A DNA stretch of 58,526 nucleotides from Algoriphagus sp. AGSA1 (GTDB taxonomy: Bacteria > Bacteroidota > Bacteroidia > Cytophagales > Cyclobacteriaceae): positions 1 through 58,526 of the forward strand of contig NZ_JAJUWR010000033.1 in assembly GCF_021390545.1 (NCBI RefSeq). Reading direction: 5' to 3'. Position 1 is the first letter of the stretch. The number at the start of each line of letters is the position of its first letter. The notes below the pieces were generated by a model, which worked only from the letters and a program-made list of their open reading frames with translations, had not been told where the DNA came from and did not search any database. A program made the translations under genes and the position numbers. Positions 1 through 10,100 of this stretch are shown here, in pieces.

Positions 1-314
1 CTTAAAGGCTACATTTAAGTCTTGTTTTTGCACACCTCAAAATACATGTTTTGAGTTAAAACAGGAAAGGCTAGCCGAGAAATCGACTAGCCTTTTAAAC
101 TAGCTACTTTTGAGACAGCCTCTTTTTTGCTTAAACCTGCTGTTTAAGGAATTTTCTTCAATAAAAACCTTATTTTCCAACCTAAATTGAAAGACCCCAA
201 GCTGGGAACTCTTTTATTTCTAAATATTTATAGCACTTAACCCACGAAAAAAACATTAAACTTGAAATACATTTTTAGCAATTTGAAATTCAGAAATAGA
301 CAAACTGACGCTAC
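1..314. other. Intergenic left edge
   Basis: No gene is visible in this AT-rich stretch. Its only clear structure is the hairpin listed separately at 66-96, which probably ends a gene lying left of the window. The rest would be leader for the T9SS surface protein starting at 315. Confidence 0.6.
66..96 (+). terminator. Rho-independent terminator-like hairpin
   Basis: The arms AAAGGCTAG (66-74) and CTAGCCTTT (87-95) pair perfectly around a 12-nt loop. The right arm ends in a short T run and the left arm begins with As, so it could act in either direction. It most likely terminates an upstream gene outside the window. Confidence 0.6.
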
Positions 315-3300
315 ATGGTAAATCAAGTATTGTTAGGTTTTCTTTTTATTGCACTGACTTTGGTCGGAGGAAAGAGTTATGGGCAGACTCAGATGATTAC
401 AACTGCGGGCCCAGGGACTTTTACAGTGCCTGCTGGAGCAACTTCAATTATGGTAGAGGTTTGGGCAGCTGGGGGACAAGGTGGTTCACGATCAGGTTCT
501 AATGGAGTTGCGGGCGGCGGCGGTGGAGGTGCCTATTCCCGAAGTGTTTTAACTGTAACACCGGGGCAAAGTATCAATTTTTATGTGGGATTTGGAGCAA
601 GGGCATCTGCAGTTGACCCTACAACTGACCCCGGAGAGGACTCCTGGTTTTTAGGTAATACCACAGTAATGGCCAAGGGGGGAAATTCTGTTGGTAGAAA
701 TATAACTACTGGTGCTACGGGTGGTTCTGGAACAGATGGATATGGAGACGTTAAGTTTAGCGGAGGATCTGGTGCTAATGCAAGTGGAAATAATGCAGGA
801 GGCGGAGGATCATCCGCAGCGATTGCTGCAAATGGAAATAATGCGACTAATCAAACCGGAGGGACAGCAACAACTGGAGGAGGAGATGGAGGAGACGGGA
901 AAACCGGTGAGCAAGGTCGGGGAGAAGATGGTTTTCTTCCCGGAGGAGGAGGTGGGGGTTCTAAACGAACCAGTGCTTCAGGGACAGAGCAAATTGGTGG
1001 ATATGGTGGAAATGGCCAGATACATATTTCATACATAGCCCTGACTTCAGTGACTGGAACGGATAACCAATCCGTTTGTGAATATGGTCAGATTACGGAA
1101 ATTACCTATTCCTTCCCTGCCGGATCTACTGTGTCAATTAACAATCTTCCGACTGGCTTAACTTCAAATGTTAATAGTGCGGCAGGCACGCTCAGTATTT
1201 CAGGAATTCCAACTTCCGATGGAATCTACACTATTAATGTAACGCCAAGTTACTTATCAAGTATCCCCGTTATTCTTACCCAAAGTGGATCTGTTACGAT
1301 CATCCCGCGGCCTGATGTATCAGACATTACTGAAACCGTCTGCAGTGAGGACACCTTTACTATCACTCCTATCGATGGGGTCAATGGATTTATTCCCGCT
1401 GGCACTACTTATTCTTGGACCCCACCTTCGGTGACCGGAGGGCTTACTGGTGGAGAATCTGGCAGCGACAACGATGATATAACCGGCGCATTAACTAACC
1501 CAACCAATACCCCAGAAACTGCAACTTATACTGTTACTCCCACCTACAGTGGGTGCGATGGATCCAGCTTCGATGTGGTAGTGACAATAAACCCCAATGC
1601 AACCATTAACGATCAAACCTTATACGTTTGTTCAGGAGATTTATTTTCTATCTCACCGGCCAACGGAACCGATGGAATTGTACCTCCCGGAACTACCTAT
1701 GACTGGGAATTAACTTCAGTTACCGGAGGATTAACTGGAGGTGTAGATGGAAGTGGTAGTACCATCGCTGGGTATTTAACTAACACTACCAATTCCTTGC
1801 AAACGGCAACCTATACAGTAACACCAACTTCTGGAACCTGCACAGGATCAGATTTTACTGTAACAATAAATGTTAACCCAACTAATACTGCTACTCCCAT
1901 TCGCAGTGAAAATCAGTCTCAGTGCATCAATGAAGCATTGGTAGATATTACATTTAATACAACAGGAGCAACAGGTATTTCAAATGACGGGATTGATGGA
2001 GCAAATGGACTACCTCCAGGTGTTTCCGCAAGCTGGGATGATGGAGTTATTACCATTTCCGGAACCCCTACCTCCACTGCAGAAAGTCCTTATAATTATT
2101 CAATTCCTTTGACTGGAGGATGCGGAAATATTGAAGCCACAGGCACCATAACTGTAACCCCCGATAATACGGTTTCAGCAAATACAGCCATGGATCAGAC
2201 TCTTTGTATCAATACACCTTTGACTGCAATATCATTCACAACGGCAGGTGCAAATGGCATTGCTAATGATGGAGTATCAGGAGCAAATGGTTTACCTCTA
2301 GGATTATCTGCAACATGGTCAGGGAATACCATTACCATTTCTGGCTCTCCCAGTGAACATGTTAATAGCCCATACAATTACTCTATTCCTTTGATAGGAG
2401 GATGTGAAGACTTATTTGCCGAAGGTACTATTTCTGTCAATCCCGCTTCTGAGATAACTGCCGAAGACATGGACGATCAGCGAATATGTGAGGGGAATAC
2501 TTTTTCTGAAATTTCGATTATTGCTACCGGAACAGGTGCGCTTTCCTATCAATGGTTTAGCAATGACACCCCCGACAAGACAGGCGCAACTCCTGTTGGG
2601 GCAAATTCTCCTAGTCTCACCCCTCCGGCGGATGCGATCGGAACCACATACTACTATGTAGAGGTAACCAGTGATTGCGGCTCGATTGCAACTTCTAGAT
2701 TTATGCAAGCAACCGTGGAACCTATTACAACTATTACAACTGATATTGACAATTTAGACGATGTAGAATGTTTTGGGGATGGATTTGATCCTCTAACTGT
2801 AGTTGCAGAAGGAGCTGATTTAACTTATCAATGGTATGTAAATACAGATCAGCAAAATACAGGTGGAACTTTAATAAACGGTGCTATATCTGCTACCTAT
2901 ACACCTCCTTCAACAGACATTGGAAGTCTCTTATACTACTATGTGGTTGTTTCTGGATATTGCACCTCAGACACTTCTATAATATCAGGTCAATATCGGG
3001 TTAACCCACCTGAAACAGTTATTGACCAAAATCCAGATTCAAATGATTTTATAGTTTGTCCAGGAGATGCATTTCCTGAATTGAAAGTATTAGCTTCAGG
3101 TGAGGGAACCATTACATATCAATGGTATAGTAATAATAGCCCGCAAAACACTGGAGGCACTTTGATAAACGGAGCAACTGATCCGACATTTACTCCTCCA
3201 AATAATACTGTTGGCACAAAATATTATTATGCAACAGGAAGAAGCAACTGTGGTACAGTTCCAACGGCAGTATCCGGTGGATTTACTGTTACACAACCAT

Positions 3301-6300
3301 CGGTGGTAACAAGTGAAGATTTAAATGGACAAGAAATCTGTGTTGATGATTCATTTAGCCCAATCTCCATAACTGCGGATGGAACAGGTACTATCGAATA
3401 CCAATGGTATAGCAACACGTCTGCTGTGGCTGATACATTAGGCGCAGAAGTGATTGAGCTTACCGGAGAAAACAGCAATTCCTTTACCCCTCCAACCACT
3501 TTAGGAACCTTGTATTATTTCATAAAAGTTTCCAGTGAATGTGGCGAAAATGCAGTATCTAACCCTTCAGGCGCCTTTACAGTCAATCCATTTCCAATAC
3601 CTATTCTGACATCTGATGTTGACGGTGATCCAGAAGTTTGTGAAGGAACAACGGTTACCTATACCACCGAACCAGATCAGACCAATTATATATGGGACAT
3701 TCCTGGACAGGTAGTCAATACAGATTATAGCATAAATTCAGGAGGCACGACATCTTCTAACACTATTTCCATTACATGGTTAACCGATGGCACTAAAGAT
3801 GTTGCTGTTTATTACACAGATCCTAACGGTTGTACCGCAGATGCACCAGCTAATAATACTATAACCGTTGACCCATTACCTGACCCTACGTTAACCTCTA
3901 CTATTGATGCAGATCCTTTTATCTGTGAAGGGGGCTCTGTCACTTATACTACTGAGTCAGGACAGACCGATTACATTTGGAGCTTTCCAGGTCAAGTAGA
4001 AAACACAGATTACACCCTTACAGCAGGAGGAACAAACACATCCAATACAGCAACTGTAACTTGGTTAACAGATGGGCAAAAAGATGTCACCATTTCATAT
4101 ACAGATTCGAATGGTTGCTCGCCTTTTATTCCAACCACTAATTCCATTACAATTGATCCATTGCCCATTCCTACATTTACTTCCTCTCCTGGATTAGATG
4201 TTTGCGCAGAGGTCGATGAAATTACATATACCACTCAGGCAGGTCAATCAAATTACATTTGGTCTATCACTGGTACGGAAGGAGCTGATTATGAAATTAC
4301 TGCTGGAGGGATTGGCTCGAGTGATTCATCAGTTAGTATTATTTGGTTAACAGGTGGCCCAAAGACTGTAGAAGTAAGTTACACGCATGGGACTACTGGT
4401 TGCGCAGCTGCTAGTACAGCTACATCTGTTACTGAGGTAGAAGCCCTTCCAGAAGTTGGGCTTCCTGATGCACCAAACAACTTCCCTAGTGTTTGTAGTA
4501 GCGAACCCAATCTTACTCCATTTTCCCAGCCTACTACAGGAGTAACGGGAATAAATCAAGATGGTGTACCTGGAGTGAATGGACTTCCTGTGGGAGTATA
4601 TGCGACTTTCAATTCCTCAACAGGTGAAATTGAATTCTCTGGAAACGTGGCAGGAGCCACACCTGGACTATATAACTATAGCATCCCATTATTGGGAAAT
4701 TGTATTAATGGGCTTGAAGCGACCGGAACAATTGACGTCACACCTACTTATGAATTAACTTCAGTTTCTTCGGCGTCTGCTACAGTAAATGGTGGCTCAG
4801 CAAGTATTACTATTAACGGTAACCTAGCAACACTTCCAGATGGAGAATATGAAATAACTTATATTCTGGATGATGGTATTAATCCCCTCCAGGAACTTAC
4901 TTCTACATCTTTCTTTATTAATAATGGAAGGGGGACTTTTCCTACTGCCCCGCTAGATATAGATGATGTGGATGTTTATACACTTACAATAAAAAATATT
5001 AAAAAAGCAACAGATTTTTGTACTATTGACTTAGACGTAGAAGATCCCAACAATACCACCTATTTCAGTGTCTGCGGGGCTCCATTTAACACTGATGGTA
5101 CCTTCTATGTTCCTGCAGGTATCTATGAAATTACAATCCAAGCTTCTGCGGCAGGCGCCACAGGGGAAACTGGCACCATTACAATTCCAGTCAGACCTGG
5201 GCAAACGCTAGGAGTATTTGTTGGCCAAAGCGGTACTACCGGCAGTGATAGGGATACCTGGGTCACCCTAGACTCTTCATTGCCAGACCCTGAAAACAGC
5301 TCCCTCATACACCTAGTAGGCACAGGAGGTGCCGGAAATGGCCAAGTACTTATTTCTTATACATGCCCTGACCCCAATGACAGTGATTGTATTGAAGTAA
5401 TCGATGATGGAGGTATATCCGGGACTACTATTATTAGATTTACCTGTGACTACGAATGGCAGATTCCCGAAGGGATTGTGGATTTTTCTGTTTATGCTAT
5501 AGGGCAAGGAGGTGGTGGTGGAATGGGAAACACCGGCGGCGGCGGCGGTGGTGGTGGTTTTGCATCTACCACAGTAGTTAGCACTGCCCCATTTGGAATT
5601 CCTGCTGGAAATTCTTTAGATATTCAAGTGGGCAGAGAGGGCGGCCAAGGTGCTGAAACTGTTAATGTAACAGGTAAAGACGGCGAAAATTCCACCGTCA
5701 CTTCTACAATCCCTGATCCTAGCAGTGACATTAATGTAAATCTTATTGCCCAAGGTGGAGGTGGCGGGGGATCATTTAACAACCTCAATGGCCGTGATGG
5801 AGCATCTGGAGGTGGAGGTGCGTTTAGCGATCAAGCAAGGGATATTCAAGGGATGGGAGGTTCTAGTACTGGACAAGGAAATAATGGAGGAAATGGAGGT
5901 AGAGGAAATGGTGTAAATACTGCTCGAGCTGGCGGAGGTGGAGGTGGTGCAGGCAGTGTTGGGGAAATTGGAAGTGGTGCAGGCGTTGGAAACGCCAAAG
6001 CTGGGGCTGGAGGGAAAGGTGAGTCGTTTATACTTAATACTTCTATCTATGGCTATGGAGCTGGAGGAGGTGGAGTAGGATTTAATTCAAACAGCACGCC
6101 TAGGGAAGGTGGACTTGGAGGTGAAGTAAACGGCTTAATATTAGGTGGAACTGGAATCGAAAATGGAATTGGACTTGATGGTACAATTTACACCGGCTCA
6201 GGTGGCGGTGCTGGAACTTTAGGAGGTGGTAATGGAGGACAAGGGGTGGTTTATATCACTTACTTCAACTACCGCATCCTAGAAGTTGAATACCTCTATT

Positions 6301-6866
6301 TCAATGCAACCTACACCAAAGAAACCCATAGTGGTGAACTTACCTGGGCCACTGCGAAGGAATGGGAAAATGACCGCTTCGAAATCGAAAGGGTGGTAGG
6401 CAATGACCTTAGCAAATGGACTAACATAGGGGAAGTAAAAGGAAATGGATATACGGATTCTCCTGCTTATTATAGTTTCACCGACACGGATCTTCCTGCC
6501 GTCGGTGGCAATGTGTTCTATCGTCTAAAACAGGTGAATTACGATGAATCTTATACTTATAGCATCACCAGAGCTATTCAGGTTCCTGGACTGAAAGGCT
6601 ATTCCAAATGGATTGCATACCCTAACCCAAGCAGCCCTGGCACTTATGTCAAAGTAGAACTTCTGGATAAAAGTGGATACAAAGACGGAAAAGTAATTGT
6701 ACAGCTATCGAATGTGAGCGGTGTAGCGTATTCTTATACCGTCAATTCCGTTGAGGACGTCAGTGAGGTTGTCAACCAGTACCTGCTTCAAGCTGCTCCG
6801 GGTGTGCATATTGTCCAACTGATTTGGGGCAATCAAAGCGAGCATCTCAAGATCCTAAGAAGATAA
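315..6866 (+). CDS. Giant modular T9SS-sorted surface protein (Gly-rich + Ig/PKD-like repeats)
   Basis: A 2183-residue predicted surface or secreted protein. It opens with a signal peptide (hydrophobic residues 4-18, ending near SYGQ). Four kinds of module follow. Glycine-rich domains lie at about 28-242, 1589-1684 (short) and 1709-1984. Two modules with TYSWTPP/TYDWELT lie at 336-522. Modules sharing the NGLP...PYNYSIPL pattern lie at 526-615, 617-710 and again at 1379-1475. Four Ig-like modules with YQWYSN and TPP...YYY lie at 712-1092. Three PKD-like modules with TYTTE..Q..YIW and TWLTDG lie at 1092-1377. The last 190 residues contain a WATAKEWENDRFEIER segment and a YPNPSSPG-type Por-secretion tail ending in LKILRR, as in T9SS type A substrates. 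Function is probably adhesion or matrix; no enzyme domain was seen. The start is the ATG at 315. Confidence 0.85.
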   Translation: MVNQVLLGFLFIALTLVGGKSYGQTQMITTAGPGTFTVPAGATSIMVEVWAAGGQGGSRSGSNGVAGGGGGGAYSRSVLTVTPGQSINFYVGFGARASAVDPTTDPGEDSWFLGNTTVMAKGGNSVGRNITTGATGGSGTDGYGDVKFSGGSGANASGNNAGGGGSSAAIAANGNNATNQTGGTATTGGGDGGDGKTGEQGRGEDGFLPGGGGGGSKRTSASGTEQIGGYGGNGQIHISYIALTSVTGTDNQSVCEYGQITEITYSFPAGSTVSINNLPTGLTSNVNSAAGTLSISGIPTSDGIYTINVTPSYLSSIPVILTQSGSVTIIPRPDVSDITETVCSEDTFTITPIDGVNGFIPAGTTYSWTPPSVTGGLTGGESGSDNDDITGALTNPTNTPETATYTVTPTYSGCDGSSFDVVVTINPNATINDQTLYVCSGDLFSISPANGTDGIVPPGTTYDWELTSVTGGLTGGVDGSGSTIAGYLTNTTNSLQTATYTVTPTSGTCTGSDFTVTINVNPTNTATPIRSENQSQCINEALVDITFNTTGATGISNDGIDGANGLPPGVSASWDDGVITISGTPTSTAESPYNYSIPLTGGCGNIEATGTITVTPDNTVSANTAMDQTLCINTPLTAISFTTAGANGIANDGVSGANGLPLGLSATWSGNTITISGSPSEHVNSPYNYSIPLIGGCEDLFAEGTISVNPASEITAEDMDDQRICEGNTFSEISIIATGTGALSYQWFSNDTPDKTGATPVGANSPSLTPPADAIGTTYYYVEVTSDCGSIATSRFMQATVEPITTITTDIDNLDDVECFGDGFDPLTVVAEGADLTYQWYVNTDQQNTGGTLINGAISATYTPPSTDIGSLLYYYVVVSGYCTSDTSIISGQYRVNPPETVIDQNPDSNDFIVCPGDAFPELKVLASGEGTITYQWYSNNSPQNTGGTLINGATDPTFTPPNNTVGTKYYYATGRSNCGTVPTAVSGGFTVTQPSVVTSEDLNGQEICVDDSFSPISITADGTGTIEYQWYSNTSAVADTLGAEVIELTGENSNSFTPPTTLGTLYYFIKVSSECGENAVSNPSGAFTVNPFPIPILTSDVDGDPEVCEGTTVTYTTEPDQTNYIWDIPGQVVNTDYSINSGGTTSSNTISITWLTDGTKDVAVYYTDPNGCTADAPANNTITVDPLPDPTLTSTIDADPFICEGGSVTYTTESGQTDYIWSFPGQVENTDYTLTAGGTNTSNTATVTWLTDGQKDVTISYTDSNGCSPFIPTTNSITIDPLPIPTFTSSPGLDVCAEVDEITYTTQAGQSNYIWSITGTEGADYEITAGGIGSSDSSVSIIWLTGGPKTVEVSYTHGTTGCAAASTATSVTEVEALPEVGLPDAPNNFPSVCSSEPNLTPFSQPTTGVTGINQDGVPGVNGLPVGVYATFNSSTGEIEFSGNVAGATPGLYNYSIPLLGNCINGLEATGTIDVTPTYELTSVSSASATVNGGSASITINGNLATLPDGEYEITYILDDGINPLQELTSTSFFINNGRGTFPTAPLDIDDVDVYTLTIKNIKKATDFCTIDLDVEDPNNTTYFSVCGAPFNTDGTFYVPAGIYEITIQASAAGATGETGTITIPVRPGQTLGVFVGQSGTTGSDRDTWVTLDSSLPDPENSSLIHLVGTGGAGNGQVLISYTCPDPNDSDCIEVIDDGGISGTTIIRFTCDYEWQIPEGIVDFSVYAIGQGGGGGMGNTGGGGGGGGFASTTVVSTAPFGIPAGNSLDIQVGREGGQGAETVNVTGKDGENSTVTSTIPDPSSDINVNLIAQGGGGGGSFNNLNGRDGASGGGGAFSDQARDIQGMGGSSTGQGNNGGNGGRGNGVNTARAGGGGGGAGSVGEIGSGAGVGNAKAGAGGKGESFILNTSIYGYGAGGGGVGFNSNSTPREGGLGGEVNGLILGGTGIENGIGLDGTIYTGSGGGAGTLGGGNGGQGVVYITYFNYRILEVEYLYFNATYTKETHSGELTWATAKEWENDRFEIERVVGNDLSKWTNIGEVKGNGYTDSPAYYSFTDTDLPAVGGNVFYRLKQVNYDESYTYSITRAIQVPGLKGYSKWIAYPNPSSPGTYVKVELLDKSGYKDGKVIVQLSNVSGVAYSYTVNSVEDVSEVVNQYLLQAAPGVHIVQLIWGNQSEHLKILRR

Positions 6867-6902
6867 GTCTCCTTAATTGACATTTTCATTATGGAATAAC
6901 CC

Positions 6903-7071
6903 GGTCTTTCAGACCTCATGGGTATCCTGTCTTATAACTTCTCGGGGCTGCACCCCGAGCTAGCATAATTCAGGGTTTAACCCTGAAGGCCTGCAGGGCA
7001 GTCTTATACCAACCCAGTCCGCCAAGGCGGGGATTCGCTAATCCCAGGTAAAACCAAAGGCCTGAAAGGCC
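6903..7071. repeat. Cluster of six short palindromes
   Basis: Six different hairpins are packed into 170 nt between two convergent genes. They are GGTCT/AGACC (6903-6915), CTCGGGG/CCCCGAG (6941-6959), TTCAGGGTT/AACCCTGAA (6969-6987), CCGCC/GGCGG (7019-7030), GGGATT/AATCCC (7030-7045) and GGCCT..AGGCC (7059-7071). None has a T run, so they are not classical terminators. They look like a compact REP-type extragenic element. One arm (GGGATT/AATCCC) resembles the core of the REP units found near 17.4-19.7 kb. Confidence 0.6.
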
Positions 7072-7120
7072 GACTTTAAATTCAAAGCCTGCGTACTGTT
7101 CAGTATCAACTTCAGATCAC

Positions 7121-10100
7121 CTACTCCTCCTCTTCCTTCCTCGGTACCTTAGGCTGGCCAAGCCCCAAGCTTCCCCTCAAACCACTGAAAGTAGCCCTCC
7201 ACCAGCCTCCAAATACAAACTTGGACTTATCACGCTCAAAATACACCCGGGAAGTCACCCTTCGATTAAAAAATTTCCTGGGATTACTGCTTTTAGTAAA
7301 GGCATTTGCCAAAAAGGTCATCAGGCCAAGTTTCCCGCCTCCCCTCTCCAAAGTGAGGGAATCCAAAAATGCAATCTTAAGACCCTTGTACTTAAAATTC
7401 ATTGTGCCCCTAGCGACATCCTCATCCATCCTGAAACCCCACTTTCCATCCGTAACCCTGCCATCTACCACTTTGATAAACACGCCTCTGGACAACATGT
7501 TATTCAATAGTCTAAGGTCAAACTCACCTAGCTCCACATCCACGTCCATCGGATAAGGAGAGCCGAATTTCATATCTGCCGTGAGTTTTACATCTCCTTC
7601 TCCCATCAACTTGGCACGAACATCTAATCTACTGGTTTCTAAAGGAAACTCTTGATCACTTTTTTTCCGCATCATAAAAGGAGCTATAGAAGCATTCACC
7701 TCATCAAAGTGAATAGAACCCGGCAACATTGCTTTAGGTGCAAATTCCTGGTACCGGATCAGTCCGTGCTGCACGATCACAGAGTCCAACTCCAGATCAA
7801 AAAGCGCACTTTCCATCAACTCCTGCGGCATAGGTTTGATCACTCCTTCTTTCAGCGGAATTCTCTTATCCCTAAACACATCCATCCGCAGCCCTTCCAT
7901 CCTCAGGACATGGGCTTTTATGTTCTTATTGAGAAAATAGGCATCAAAGTCTATATCTTCTATACGAATCCTATCCGCGCGGGCCTCAATAGCGTCATCC
8001 TGGTATCCTTTCCTCCTCAAAAATTCATAACGCCCCATAGTAGGGCGAAAATGGACCTCATCCAGAACAAGAGCATTATCCACATACTTGATTTTACCGA
8101 TCTTCACCCTATGGAGACTATCCCTGGTAAATATCTCGTAGTTGGCAAGAGATAAACTAAGATCCTTTTCCAAAAGAATCCGGGGACTAAGGCTATTGTT
8201 TGTATTCAACAGGTCAAAACCTAGGGACTCCAAGCCAAAGTTGACCTTGTTGAAAGCCATGTGCGGAATCGGGCCGGCCCCCTTGCTGTGAAGGGCTATG
8301 TCCCCATTGCTGACCAGGATATCTTGTAGCAAAATGGACTCTACCAACCCGCTTTTCACCGACTTCACCGTGTCTTTTTGTGACTTAGCCTTAGATACGC
8401 TCTGGGCTGTGTCCAGATAGATGTCGATTTTAGGATTTAAAAGTCTCAGCTGTGTCAGGTCAAAGATCCCGGTGGACTGTATATCCCGCAAAGTATTATT
8501 CCGAACGCCTAGCTCATCAAGCTTTGCCGATAAGATAACTGTGCCTGGATTACCCGTTAACGTATTGGGGACTATTTCAAAATTGGAGAAAACGGTCTCA
8601 TCAGCAGAATTATCCACATACAGATCAGAGAATCTTACGGTATGAATGCTATCCGGCAAGGTGTAGGAAAAATCTTTTAAGGTCAGGTTTATTTCATCAA
8701 ACAGCCCAGCGATATCCTTACTTGCGTTAGCGGCAGAATCCAGATTTAAGCCCAGTATGCCCAGATCAAAATCCGTCTGTATGGACTCAAAATCATCATC
8801 CCCTACCCTGTAATTAAGGCTTAGGCTGGAGTTGCTGGCTTCTATTGCTCCGATTGAAACCAATTCTATGGATTTTGGCAAGGTATTGCTGGTCACCGAT
8901 ATAGAGCCCAGCTGGCTGGAATCATTCTTATAGCTTTTGTTGATTTCCAAATTGATGGTACTGCCATCCACTGCAAGCTTATCAAGCTTAAGCTGATTGT
9001 CAAATACGAAGGATTCTATATCCACACCTTCCAGTGACACACTCGGCAGATTCAGGGACAAAGCAATTTTACTTTTAAAAGAACTGCTCGGGCTAATCGT
9101 CAGATTATCTATCGCTATAATCCTCGAGCGTGAATTGAAACGCAGGCCATCAGTATCCACCTCATAATCCCCCCCTGCTACACTAAAATCATATTTCCTT
9201 AAAATCAAATCAATTTCATCAGAGAAAAAGGTCTTTTCAGGATTATCCTTCTGTCCTTTGTCAAGATAAAAACCCTTCAAATTCAAGGACAAACTGTCCT
9301 CACTTAGGGTAATATCCCTCTTTCCGGCAAAATTACTGTACTGCACCTGTCCATTACTAAAGGCTATGGAGTCAATCTGTATTAAATCAAAATAAGAAGT
9401 CAATAAACTACCTATTTCATCTGCGGATTCCACTTGAGATGCGGGCAGATCCGCTATATTCCTCTTCCGGAAGCGGGTGACACTCGCCACTGGTGACGGG
9501 ACAAGGATCCGGTTGATCACCAGTTTCTCCTCCATGTAAGCAGCCATAAGATCTATCCCTTCCACACGGAACTCCGGAATAGAAATATCCAGAATTACGG
9601 ATTTCCCATAAGCCGTGAGGATGTTTTGCAGAGAATCAGGCACTTCAGGCCTCAGGGTGAAATTATTCACCACCACCAGCGAGTTTTTTGAATCTATCAA
9701 TACCTTATCAGCCATAAACTCATGAAGATTGTCCCGTAGCTTGAGCCTATACTTATACAGGCTCAACACCATTTCTTCTGCCAAAAATCTATTTCGGACA
9801 TCAGATTCCACATTGGGCTGTAGCAGGACATTCTCCAGCAGTAAGCTGAATCTTTCAAATCCCACATCGTCACTTCGAAGCCCTTTATCATTCCTAAACT
9901 GCACCTCACCCTCACTCAGATCCATTTTCCCTATGGCAACCTCATTCAAATAGCCCTCCAGCAACTGACGGACCATGTCTTTATTTACAGGTTTCTCCTT
10001 ATCGGTAAGTTCGATAATTTCCACTTTGGGCGATTCCACCAACATTTCCCCGATACTGAACACCCCCTCATTGTAGAGACGTTTCAAGTTTGCTCCAGAT

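Noticed and set aside
851..1036. Pro-rich minus-strand frame in the glycine-rich region
   Set aside because: It is the antisense shadow of Gly codons in the large surface gene.
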